Shown here piece after piece: positions 8,851 through 17,439 of a DNA stretch of 56,223 nucleotides. Below the pieces are notes generated by a model. It did no database searches. It had not been told where the DNA came from and saw only the letters and a list, made by a program, of their open reading frames with translations. Origin of the DNA: a bacterium (GTDB lineage: Bacteria > Patescibacteriota > Minisyncoccia > UBA6257 > 2-01-FULL-56-20); contig JAKAUM010000003.1 of NCBI GenBank assembly GCA_021827685.1, forward strand, positions 1 through 56,223. The letters run 5' to 3'. The position numbers and the translations under genes are program-made. Within the stretch, counting starts at the first letter, position 1, and each line of letters starts with the position of its first letter.

Positions 8851-9249
8851 TTATGCGACGCGAGGGGCGCTCCCACGGAGTAACCCCTTTATCTCTTCAC
8901 GAAGCTCGATTCGATCTAATTCCTTAAGCGACACCCATTCCAATTCGTAAGTATTGTCGGGCGATTGCCGTTTCTTTTCCGGTCCGCCGAGCTCTGGTTT
9001 GCCGCTGAACGAATGTGCGCGGTAGAAATGCTGCATTTCACCGTCCAGCTCAAGCGTACCGAGCCTCTCGCCAAGGATTATATCCAGTCCGGTCTCCTCT
9101 TTTACCTCGCGGACAGCAGTATCCTGTTCGGTTTCTCCGGGTTCTATGCCGCCGCCGGGCACGACATAATATTCTTTGCAGTTCTTGCGGCGGCGGATGA
9201 GAAGCACTGTCCCCTTGTCCGCTATGAAAACTGCTACGCGCTGCCTCAT
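8851..9249 (-). CDS. NUDIX hydrolase
   Basis: Nudix box GGGIEPGETEQDTAVREVKEETGL. Confidence 0.93.
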   Translation of the reverse strand: MRQRVAVFIADKGTVLLIRRRKNCKEYYVVPGGGIEPGETEQDTAVREVKEETGLDIILGERLGTLELDGEMQHFYRAHSFSGKPELGGPEKKRQSPDNTYELEWVSLKELDRIELREEIKGLLRGSAPRVA

Positions 9250-9824
9250 GCGCGAATAAACGGATTGTCCATGTCAAAAACAATCATCGGCAGGGAATTC
9301 ACCTCGTTAGGGTGGATTCCATATCTCATCTTATATAGCTTGCCGACGGCTCCGAATACGGCCTTGCCATAATCGAAGCCGATTTTCTCGGCCGCTCTTT
9401 TTACCGCCTGTTCGGAGGGCCCTTCCACTTCAACGAACGGCTCGAGGAACGGCCATTCGTCAATGGTTATCTCGACATCGTCCAGTATCCAAAGCTCCCG
9501 CTTTGTTTCCTGGTAGGATTTCCGCTCGCAGCCGATTGCCTCAAGCAGTTTCACAGCATCATCAAAGTCGCTCACCTCGAGCCGGATCTCTTTTTGGTCC
9601 TCTATCTTATCGCCATCGTTCATTTTTAGGCTCATAGTGACCTTATCGCCCTCGTCGCGCACGCGGAGCCATTTATATTTAGAGCGCCCGCCACCCGGCA
9701 AATCAAAAGGGATGCGACGTTGGAGATGCTCCGGCCGTACGAGCATCGCTCCCGCCCTGGCGAAGCGCCGCCGCACCTCACCTTTTTCGATATTGAGAAA
9801 TTTTGCTTCGTATTCAATGTCCAT
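9246..9824 (-). CDS. CYTH-domain protein (class IV adenylate cyclase/triphosphatase-like)
   Basis: N-terminal MDIEYEAKFLNI (ExExK), LRVRDEGDKVTMSLK, KRELWILDDVEITIDEWPFLEPFVEVEG; ATGA overlap with the downstream NUDIX gene. Confidence 0.85.
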   Translation of the reverse strand: MDIEYEAKFLNIEKGEVRRRFARAGAMLVRPEHLQRRIPFDLPGGGRSKYKWLRVRDEGDKVTMSLKMNDGDKIEDQKEIRLEVSDFDDAVKLLEAIGCERKSYQETKRELWILDDVEITIDEWPFLEPFVEVEGPSEQAVKRAAEKIGFDYGKAVFGAVGKLYKMRYGIHPNEVNSLPMIVFDMDNPFIRA

Positions 9825-9829
9825 CGAGT

Positions 9830-10189
9830 CTACAAGCGATTTTTTATCCAAAGATCCAAGCCGTCATCTGGGTAGCGGGGGACAATGTGAAAATGGAAAT
9901 GAGGAACCGATTGCTGGGCGTCCTTGCCGCTCGCATGGAGGAGGTTTATGCCGGTCGCATGTTTTTCTGCGGCCAGCTCTCTTGAGAGCGACTTTGCGTC
10001 TACGGCCAGCTGCTCAAGGTCAGATTTGCCGATGTCGAAAATATTCTCAAAGTGCTCCTTCGGGATAAGGAGAGCGTGACCCTTGGCGACGGGTTCGAGC
10101 GGAACGATGCCGAGGCTGGATGCGGATTCGAATATTATCGTTGCGGGTGCTTCACGGCAAACAATTTTGCAAAATGCGCAATCAACCAT
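9830..10189 (-). CDS. HIT family hydrolase
   Basis: CAFCKIV N-terminus and HFHFHIVPR histidine triad. Confidence 0.93.
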   Translation of the reverse strand: MVDCAFCKIVCREAPATIIFESASSLGIVPLEPVAKGHALLIPKEHFENIFDIGKSDLEQLAVDAKSLSRELAAEKHATGINLLHASGKDAQQSVPHFHFHIVPRYPDDGLDLWIKNRL

Positions 10190-10338
10190 AGCTATATTCT
10201 AGCAGGTCGGAACCTCTTCCTCTCACCGGAATGGTTTGCCAAGAAAAACTCTGATTTTCCGGCATTATTTTGGCCTTATTAATGGCTTGGCTCGCGAGGG
10301 GCAGGTTAAAAACTTCTAAATTCTGTATAATATATTTA

Positions 10339-10626
10339 ATGGGAAAAAAGATGGCGACCTGGGTTTTCGTCGGGGCTGTCGTTCTCGCGGTTGCGGCATG
10401 GTACGTCGTTTCGAGGCCGGCGGCTATTCCTCGTACGAAAACAAGCGCCTCCGCGCCGGAAACGAGTTCCACGGTTTCCGCCGCGAGCACTACGAATGCG
10501 ATTCTCCAAAGCGCCACGCAAGGGACGATACCTTCGCTGGGGAATGTCATAAATTCAGCGGGGAGCAGCTCTAACCCCATGAGTAAAACGAATCCCTTCG
10601 AGTCGCTTAAGACAAATCCTTTCTAA
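10339..10626 (+). CDS. Small membrane-anchored secreted protein, Ser/Thr-rich
   Basis: MGKKMATWVFVGAVVLAVAAWYVVSRPAA TM anchor and low-complexity tail; directly upstream of the Cys-repeat gene. Confidence 0.6.
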   Translation: MGKKMATWVFVGAVVLAVAAWYVVSRPAAIPRTKTSASAPETSSTVSAASTTNAILQSATQGTIPSLGNVINSAGSSSNPMSKTNPFESLKTNPF

Positions 10627-10634
10627 CGAGTGAT

Positions 10635-12188
10635 ATGAAAACGAAATACATGGGCGCGATCGTCATGCTGGCGGGAATATTCGCCGGTGGCATCGTGTTC
10701 GCTCAAACTGCCGCGCCCGCCAACGCGGGCGGGCCGAACATCCAGTATCCTGTCGCCGCGCTTGGAAATTGCGGAAGCAAGGATGCGTGCAGGACATACT
10801 GCAACGACCCTTCTCACGTTAACGCATGCCTGACCTTCGCGGAAGAAAATAATTTGATGTCGCCGGACGAGGTGGCTGCGGCGAGAAAATTCATTGCGGC
10901 CGGATCCGTAGGCCCCGGCGGCTGCACGTCGCCCGAGGCCTGCAAGGCATACTGCAATGACATAAGCCACATTAACGAATGCGTTTCCTTTGCCGAGAAG
11001 ACGGGCATTCTGCCGCCGGACCAGCTTGCGGAAGCAAAAAAGGTGCAAGCGGCGATTGCGAGGGGAATCCAGCCGCCGCCCTGCGGCGGGGAAGACGCCT
11101 GCAAGATATATTGTTCGGAACCGAGCCATATGGAGGCCTGCATTACGTTCGCGGAGGCCGCCGGCATGATGACGCCCCAGGACTCGCAAAATGCCGATAA
11201 GATGCTGGCCGCGATTAAAAAAGGAGTATACCCGCCGCCGTGCAATGGTCCGGACGCTTGCAATGCGTACTGTGCCGAAGCGGACCACGTCAATCAATGC
11301 ACCGCCTTTGCCGTCGCGGCGGGAATGATGACGCCGCAAGAAGCCGAGATGGCCCAGAAGACCGGCGGCAAGGGTCCCGGCGGTTGTATCGGGAGGGAAC
11401 AGTGCAACGCTTTCTGCAACAATCCCGATAATCAGCAAGCTTGCTTCAATTTCGCCAAGGACAACGGCTTGATTCCGGCCGCTGACCTACAGCAGATGGA
11501 ACAAGCGCAAAAGATGAACGAGCAGGCGATCGAGAATGCGCCGAAAGCCGTCATAAATTGTCTAAGTGCCGCCCTCGGGAGCAGCGTGCTTCAGCAAATT
11601 AAGGACGGTCAGATAATGCCGTCGCAAAGCATCGGCGCCGCGATGAGGCAATGTTTCTCGGAAAACCATCCGCAAGGGGGGCCGACGCCCCCTTCGGGTA
11701 CTATGCCCGGTCAGCGGTTTACTTCAGGCACTATTCCGAATATGCCGCCGGGGGGCGGAGAATTTCCGCAGAGCCGCGGGTATGGGCCTGCGAGCGGAAC
11801 GTTCCAGAATATGCCGCCGTATCCGCAGGGGCAGATTCCTGCCGGAGGGCCGCAGTGCGAGCCTGGCGCTCCTTGCAATCAAGGTTCAATGCCGCCGTGC
11901 CCGTCAGGCCAAAACTGCGGCAACTTTCAAGGAAACGGCTTTACTACGGGAACCGGCCCTATGCCGTTCCCGCCGAACGGCATGCTGAGTCCATCGGGAA
12001 GCCAGCAGCAGCCGCCGCAGGGTTCTTATCCTTACAACGGCCAAATGCCGCCAATCCAGAGCGGCACGCCATCGTTCCCGCCGCCGGCAACTTCTTCCCC
12101 GTCTTCCTTCCGGGGCGGCCCCGAGCAGGCGAATATCCTGAGCGTTTTCGGTTCTTTTATAAAAAACTTAATATCGTCCGGTCACTGA
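10635..12188 (+). CDS. Secreted protein with five tandem Cys-rich repeats and Pro/Gly-rich tail
   Basis: Signal peptide, then repeats C-x5-C-x2-[YF]-C-x4-[HN]-x3-C-x2-FA, e.g. CGSKDACRTYCNDPSHVNACLTFA, CTSPEACKAYCNDISHINECVSFA, CGGEDACKIYCSEPSHMEACITFA, CNGPDACNAYCAEADHVNQCTAFA, CIGREQCNAFCNNPDNQQACFNFA. Confidence 0.85.
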   Translation: MKTKYMGAIVMLAGIFAGGIVFAQTAAPANAGGPNIQYPVAALGNCGSKDACRTYCNDPSHVNACLTFAEENNLMSPDEVAAARKFIAAGSVGPGGCTSPEACKAYCNDISHINECVSFAEKTGILPPDQLAEAKKVQAAIARGIQPPPCGGEDACKIYCSEPSHMEACITFAEAAGMMTPQDSQNADKMLAAIKKGVYPPPCNGPDACNAYCAEADHVNQCTAFAVAAGMMTPQEAEMAQKTGGKGPGGCIGREQCNAFCNNPDNQQACFNFAKDNGLIPAADLQQMEQAQKMNEQAIENAPKAVINCLSAALGSSVLQQIKDGQIMPSQSIGAAMRQCFSENHPQGGPTPPSGTMPGQRFTSGTIPNMPPGGGEFPQSRGYGPASGTFQNMPPYPQGQIPAGGPQCEPGAPCNQGSMPPCPSGQNCGNFQGNGFTTGTGPMPFPPNGMLSPSGSQQQPPQGSYPYNGQMPPIQSGTPSFPPPATSSPSSFRGGPEQANILSVFGSFIKNLISSGH

Positions 12189-12233
12189 GATCGGACGGCG
12201 CCCATGGGAGTTGATTGACTTGTCCGCGCCTGC

Positions 12234-12881
12234 TTACCTGAGCGGCTGGGTATGTATGCCGCACTCGCCGCATGCGTTGGGCGTTCCTTTCCAGCGCCCC
12301 GCGCGCTCCGTTTCGTCCTCGCTCTCTTCCGGGAATGAGCAGAGCTTACAGCCGAGGCTCCTGTAGCCTCTCTGATATATCGGATTGATCGGGATCTCGT
12401 TAAGCGCCAGATACCGCCAGATATCGAGCTCGGTGAATTCAAGGATCGGATTGACTTTTACCAGCCCGTTTTTTTCTTCGACCGGCTCGAAGTCGGCGCG
12501 CGTGATCCCCTCCGTTTTCCGTACGCCGGAAATCCATGCGCCGTAGTTCTTGAGAGCCTCTTTCGTTTTCTCGACCTTCGGCCGCCCGCAGCACTTTTCT
12601 CCTTCTTGCTGGGAGAAAATGTATTCGGTGTAGTTCAAGCCGTATCGCGCCGCCATATCCTTCGCGAACGCATATGTTTCGGGAAATTCGGTGTCCGCCA
12701 TGATGGAAAATACGGGGATATCCGGCTTTACGGACAATACGAGATGCAGGGTGACCATCGAATCCTTGCCGAAAGAACAGCCGAGACAGATATTCGGATA
12801 TTTGGCGGCCGATTCGCGGATCAAGCGTTTTGCGTCCTCTACTTTTTTCAGATAGTTCATTTTTTTATTTAAAACTTGCAT
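12234..12881 (-). CDS. Phosphoadenosine/adenosine phosphosulfate reductase-like protein (CysH family)
   Basis: SFGKDSMVTLHL PP-loop, CCGRPKVEKTKEAL, SLGCKLC, C-terminal ECGIH. Confidence 0.82.
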   Translation of the reverse strand: MQVLNKKMNYLKKVEDAKRLIRESAAKYPNICLGCSFGKDSMVTLHLVLSVKPDIPVFSIMADTEFPETYAFAKDMAARYGLNYTEYIFSQQEGEKCCGRPKVEKTKEALKNYGAWISGVRKTEGITRADFEPVEEKNGLVKVNPILEFTELDIWRYLALNEIPINPIYQRGYRSLGCKLCSFPEESEDETERAGRWKGTPNACGECGIHTQPLR

Positions 12882-13003
12882 ATAAGTATCAGCTGGCGCC
12901 GGTGCGTCGTCAAGGGGAATTTGGGGATATTTACGTGCGGACCGATGCCCTCTGCGGCGCGACCGGCATCGCGCGGGCATCTTCCCGGGAGCGCCAGCCG
13001 CGT

Positions 13004-13459
13004 CTACGCGTGTTTACCTGCAAAATGTACGTGGAAAAAACGGTCGAGGCCGAGATAGCTTCCTGCGTCGGCGGCGATAAGGACGAGAAGCGCGGCCGCG
13101 GCGAAGACGGCATCGCTTGCGAACGCCGTGAATGCGAACGGGTGGAGGAATGCGCCCGGCGCGTAGCTTATGAGCGCGAGGGCGATTCCGACGAACGAGG
13201 CAAGGCGCGTTGCGAGGCCGGCGATAAGGCAGGCGCCGACGGCGAGAAAAGCCCAGCCGAGGAGCGGGTGGAGGGGCGTTCCGGCGAAAGCGCCGGCGGC
13301 CCATGCATAAAGCCCCGCGAGGGAGCGCGCGCCCAATTCGCGGGCGAGATCCGGCCTGAATACGGCGCTCCAGCCGATATAAAAGAAGTCCAGGCCGAGG
13401 ATGAGGCGTAGGATGAGTACGGCGAGCCGGACGGAATGAGGAAGCCGCTGACCGTTCAT
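13004..13459 (-). CDS. DoxX-like membrane protein
   Basis: Four hydrophobic segments, LRLILGLDFFYIGWSAVF and LGWAFLAVGACLIAGLATRLASFVGI pattern. Confidence 0.65.
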   Translation of the reverse strand: MNGQRLPHSVRLAVLILRLILGLDFFYIGWSAVFRPDLARELGARSLAGLYAWAAGAFAGTPLHPLLGWAFLAVGACLIAGLATRLASFVGIALALISYAPGAFLHPFAFTAFASDAVFAAAALLVLIAADAGSYLGLDRFFHVHFAGKHA

Positions 13460-13476
13460 GTTGCTATAATTATATA

Positions 13477-14019
13477 ATGGAGAATCATAAAAGGCATTCG
13501 CTCGGGCGGCGCGCCTTCTTTTTATTTTTCTCGAGGCGCATCAAGTGGCCCGTATTCATGCTGGCGGCCGCATCGGCGGCATGGCACGGATCGAGGGCGG
13601 GCTGGTTCGGGGCTACGGGATCCTCGGCGGGTGCGGGAGGAGGGATCGTCGTGGCGGAAGCGCTCGCCGCCGCCGGCCTCGCCTGGCTCCTTTTCGCGGC
13701 GCTTGCAACCTACGCCGCCTACCGCGTCCATAGATATTTTTTTACGGAAGAGGCGTTCATGATGACGAGCGGCATTGCGACGAGGAACGAGGTTGCGGCG
13801 CTTTACCACCAGATTCAGAACGTGAATATCACCCGCTCGCCCGCGGACAGGATATGGGGAGTGAGTCAGATCGTGATTTTCATGACGGGCTCCGACCGCG
13901 AGGCGGGGCATACCAGGATAGTCCTCCCTGCGCTTTCGAAATCCAAGGCGAAGCTGGTTCAGGGGGAACTGCTTTCCCGCGCGCGGCGGCATGTGGCGCG
14001 ACCGCAGGCAGAAGCGTAA
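13477..14019 (+). CDS. Membrane protein with bacterial PH (YdbS-like) domain
   Basis: Two N-terminal TM segments then YFFTEEAFMMTSGIATRNEVAALYHQIQNVNITRSPADRIWGVSQIVI. Confidence 0.75.
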   Translation: MENHKRHSLGRRAFFLFFSRRIKWPVFMLAAASAAWHGSRAGWFGATGSSAGAGGGIVVAEALAAAGLAWLLFAALATYAAYRVHRYFFTEEAFMMTSGIATRNEVAALYHQIQNVNITRSPADRIWGVSQIVIFMTGSDREAGHTRIVLPALSKSKAKLVQGELLSRARRHVARPQAEA

Positions 14020-14077
14020 CCGGAGCCGGCACGGCGCCCCGCTTGCGCCAAACGGATGCGGACGATACTATGAAAAT

Positions 14078-14452
14078 ATGAAACGCGCGAAGGAGAAACC
14101 GCATCACGCGGAAGCGGAAGAAGACGGACCGCCCGCCACTCCTCCGGAGGTATGGGCATCGTCCATGGAGGATGCCGAAAGAGGAGGTCCCAAGCCGAAT
14201 CCGAAACCCTACCGCTTCGGCGACCGCGCAGATTTTAAAGATAAGTCAAGAAGCCTGAGCCTATGTCCGGTATGCGGTTGGGGGACTTTCTCGCGCGATA
14301 TGAAATGGGTCGATGGGCACGCGATAGGGCTTTTTATCTGCAAAAGGGAAAAGGACGGCAAGGGGAAGGGGCACCGATGGATTTTCGATTATAAGGCAGG
14401 CATAGTGGAGCGGCCCGACGAGGCGCAATACAGGATGATATTTCCAGAATGA
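14078..14452 (+). CDS. Hypothetical protein with CxxC motif
   Basis: LSLCPVCGWGTFSRDMKW; stop overlaps the folA start (ATGA). Confidence 0.65.
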   Translation: MKRAKEKPHHAEAEEDGPPATPPEVWASSMEDAERGGPKPNPKPYRFGDRADFKDKSRSLSLCPVCGWGTFSRDMKWVDGHAIGLFICKREKDGKGKGHRWIFDYKAGIVERPDEAQYRMIFPE

Positions 14453-14964
14453 ACATCGCGATCATCGCGGCGATGGATGAGGGCCGCGCGATTGGCGCCG
14501 GCGGGAAAATCCCCTGGCATCTTCCGGCCGACCTGCGGCGTTTCAAAGAGCTTACCACGGGGCATCCCGTCATCATGGGGCGGAGGACTTTTGAGTCGAT
14601 TGGCGCGAAACCTCTTCCGGGCCGGACGAATATCGTAATCACGCGCGACCCGGCGTACGCGGCGCCGGAGGGATGCCGCGTCGCGAATTCGTTCCATGAC
14701 GCCCTTCGCGCGGCGGAAGGCGGCGCGATGGGGGAGGCCGGCGACATATTCGTCATAGGCGGCGAGGAGATTTACCGGCTCGCCCTTCCTTATGCAAAAA
14801 AAATCTATCTCACGCGGGTGCGCGGCGCCTTCGGCGGCGACGCGCATTTCCCGGAATTCGAAGACGGTCCCGGGGGCGGATGGCGGCTCGTGAGCTCCTC
14901 GCCGCATGAGAAGGACGAAAAGAATCAAGCGGACTACGAATTTCTCGAGTACGAGAAGAAATAG
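14449..14964 (+). CDS. folA: Dihydrofolate reductase
   Basis: IAAMDEGRAIGAGGKIPWHLPADLRRFKELTTGHPVIMGRRTFESIG. Confidence 0.95.
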   Translation: MNIAIIAAMDEGRAIGAGGKIPWHLPADLRRFKELTTGHPVIMGRRTFESIGAKPLPGRTNIVITRDPAYAAPEGCRVANSFHDALRAAEGGAMGEAGDIFVIGGEEIYRLALPYAKKIYLTRVRGAFGGDAHFPEFEDGPGGGWRLVSSSPHEKDEKNQADYEFLEYEKK

Positions 14965-14968
14965 CGCT

Positions 14969-15985
14969 TCAAGCCCCCTGCTGCCGCCCCTCCTCTTTTT
15001 TCTCGCGGACGAATTTTTTCCATGAATCGGTCACGATGCCGCCGACGACGGCGAGCTCCGCTTTGATCGGCGGGTGAGGATCGTAATTCTCCAATTTCAC
15101 GAGCTCCGGCGCGAAATCGTCTATGGTTTTCAAGGCGGGATCCAGCGTCACAGCGGGGAGCGGGCGCGGTGTGCGGGAGAGCTGTTCTTTCATTGCGCCG
15201 ATATGGTTCTCGTAAACGTGGACGTCGCCGAAGGTATGCACGAATTCGCCGGGTTCGTTGCCGGTCGCGCGGGCGAGGACCATCGTGAGGAGCGCGTAGC
15301 TTGCGATGTTGAAGGGCACGCCGAGGAAGATATCCGCCGAGCGCTGATAGAGCTGGAGCGAAAGACGGCCGTTTTTAACGTTCGCTTGGTACATATTGTG
15401 GCAAATGGGGAACCGCGCGGCCTCGTCGGGCAGAGCCATCTCATAGAGGTACTCCGGGTTCCATGAAGTGACGAGCGCATTATGCGCGTCGGGATCTTTA
15501 ATCAGGTCGTTTACGATCCATCGAACCTGGTCGATCGCACGGCCGTCTTTCGCGGGCCAGCGGCGCCAGAATTCGCCGTAAATGTGCCGGAGCTCGCCGT
15601 GTTCTTTCGCGAATTCCGCGTCCGCCGCGATCTTCGCGACAAACTGCTCTTTCGTCATTTCCGGCGCTGCGCCCTTATCTATCTTCTCGCGGTAAATGCG
15701 GTAGGGGTAGTCGTCCCAGATATGGACGCCGCGATCCACGAGATATTTGATGTTGGATTGCCCGGAGAGGAACCACGCGAGTTCGCAGACGATTCCTTTC
15801 CAATAGACCTTCTTCGTCGTGAGGAGCGGGAATCCGCCCGTAAGGTCGAACCGGATTTGGCGGCCGAATAGGCTATACGTACGGTCTCCGGTCCCCTTGT
15901 CCTCCTGTTTTACCCCGTGCTCGAGGATCTCGCGGGCGAGGTCGAGATACTGGTATTCGGGATGCCTGCGGGCGGGTTCGGGCAC
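14969..15985 (-). CDS. thyA: Thymidylate synthase
   Basis: GGFPLLTTKKVYWKGIVCELAWFLSG, FPICHNMYQANV, LQLYQRSADIFLGVPFNIASYALL. Confidence 0.95.
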   Translation of the reverse strand: MPEPARRHPEYQYLDLAREILEHGVKQEDKGTGDRTYSLFGRQIRFDLTGGFPLLTTKKVYWKGIVCELAWFLSGQSNIKYLVDRGVHIWDDYPYRIYREKIDKGAAPEMTKEQFVAKIAADAEFAKEHGELRHIYGEFWRRWPAKDGRAIDQVRWIVNDLIKDPDAHNALVTSWNPEYLYEMALPDEAARFPICHNMYQANVKNGRLSLQLYQRSADIFLGVPFNIASYALLTMVLARATGNEPGEFVHTFGDVHVYENHIGAMKEQLSRTPRPLPAVTLDPALKTIDDFAPELVKLENYDPHPPIKAELAVVGGIVTDSWKKFVREKKEEGRQQGA

Positions 15986-15989
15986 TGGT

Positions 15990-16652
15990 TTATTGCACGG
16001 TAAATGTTTTTTCCGTGCCGTAATAGTCGCGCCAGTGGGCGTTATAAAAATCGAACATGCGCGCGAGGCGGTTCTGCGGGAGCTCTTCGATGCCGAGTTC
16101 GGCCATAAGCGCGCGCAGTTCGGCTTTCGCCGCTTCCGCGCGAGATCCGTCGGATTCTATTTTCTCGAATTCGGCGAGGTAGCCGTAGCCGGCATTCCTG
16201 TCAATCGTAACATTGGTTCCCTTGAACCTGAATTCCTTGCGCTCGCGCGACCATTTTGCCTGGCAGGAAAAGCCCGCCTTTTCGATTTCCCCGTCCAATT
16301 TCTCTATCGGCATTTCCGATTCTGCTTCGAGTTCGCGCCGTGCCGTGCCGTTCGCGCTCGTCGTGTCGTCGATTGCCGCCTTGAGGACGAGAAGCACCCT
16401 GCCGTCCGCATCGCGCGTCCGGAGCGAGGCGTTTCCGGCTTTTCCGGCAAGGTCGAGGAACGCCGCGCGCGTCTCGGCGTCTTTTATAAGCGGCGCGAGC
16501 GCCGCGAGGTCGCCCTTGCCTTCGAAATAATGGTTCAGCTGGCGGTGCGCGCCGAGCGTTTCGAGCTGCGGATCGAGCTCGCGCATCCGCGCCTCAAGGC
16601 GCTCCGCGCTTTCGGGGCCGCCGAGCAGAGATTTGATTTCAATTTCATACAT
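15990..16652 (-). CDS. CYTH-domain protein (second copy in window)
   Basis: MYEIEIKSLL (ExExK), SLRTRDADGRVLLVLKAA, RKEFRFKGTNVTIDRNAGYGYLAEFEKI. Confidence 0.8.
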   Translation of the reverse strand: MYEIEIKSLLGGPESAERLEARMRELDPQLETLGAHRQLNHYFEGKGDLAALAPLIKDAETRAAFLDLAGKAGNASLRTRDADGRVLLVLKAAIDDTTSANGTARRELEAESEMPIEKLDGEIEKAGFSCQAKWSRERKEFRFKGTNVTIDRNAGYGYLAEFEKIESDGSRAEAAKAELRALMAELGIEELPQNRLARMFDFYNAHWRDYYGTEKTFTVQ

Positions 16653-17244
16653 GGTCTTTTCCCCGCGGCCCGCGCGCGATTTCCTCGGACAGTTTGGAGG
16701 CGAGAGGATTTTCCTGGCCGGCGTATTTATTATCCTTTTTCAGATGGTACGGAGTTTCCACCCTGCTTGAAACTTCTTCGAACGTGAAGGCGCAGACGCG
16801 CATGCCGGGATAGAGGAGCACGGGTACGACCCCCAGGTTGCCGAGCTCCATGACCGGCTTGCCGCGCCAGCCGGGATCAAAGACGGACGCGGTGCCGTGG
16901 ACGATGATGCCGAGACGGCCGAGGGAGCTTCTCCCTTCGATGCGGCCGACGAGGTCGTCCGCGATTTCGAGCCATTCGAGCGTCGTCGCGAGCACAAGGT
17001 CGCGCGGCTGGAGGACGAGGGGGTCGTCTTCCGTGATCGTAATGCATTCCATCATTTTCTCCGCGTTCTGCGGGTCGCGGAGGTCGATATGGGAAACCTT
17101 CGAATGGCGGAATATCTTTACTTCGCTTCCCATCCGGAGGTCGAGCGAGCAGGAGCCGAGCTGGGTTGCGAAGTCGGGCGCGGGATCGAGTTTTATGCGG
17201 CCCTCGGCGATGGCTTTCTTGATGTCCCGGTCAGAGAGAATCAT
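16645..17244 (-). CDS. dcd: dCTP deaminase
   Basis: MILSDRDIKKAI, GSCSLDLRMG, VGRIEGRSSLGRLGIIVHGTASVFDPGWRG. Confidence 0.92.
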   Translation of the reverse strand: MILSDRDIKKAIAEGRIKLDPAPDFATQLGSCSLDLRMGSEVKIFRHSKVSHIDLRDPQNAEKMMECITITEDDPLVLQPRDLVLATTLEWLEIADDLVGRIEGRSSLGRLGIIVHGTASVFDPGWRGKPVMELGNLGVVPVLLYPGMRVCAFTFEEVSSRVETPYHLKKDNKYAGQENPLASKLSEEIARGPRGKDHV

Positions 17245-17439
17245 AGTAGAAGAATTGTATCGTGGTCGGCGCGCATGGACAATCCGCGCTGTGGACAGGC
17301 GTGGGTATTGCCGGTGGACGGGGTGTGGATTCCGCAAGGATTTTCTGTCCCCTCCGCCAGCGGCCCGTCTTCCCCGCGCGCGGGTTGTCCGCGTCGCGCG
17401 GGGATTTTCGGGGCGTGGTATGATGTGTCGCATAAAGCG

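Noticed and set aside
17255-17345. DnaA-box-like TGTGGAC/TGTGGAT copies and TTGTCCACA near 19664 as a replication origin
   Set aside because: Only degenerate, scattered matches, with no dnaA/dnaN genes nearby; not enough support.
16897-17439. Long upstream extension of glyA (ORF from 16897)
   Set aside because: The extension is antisense to dcd; GlyA homology begins at about 17440.
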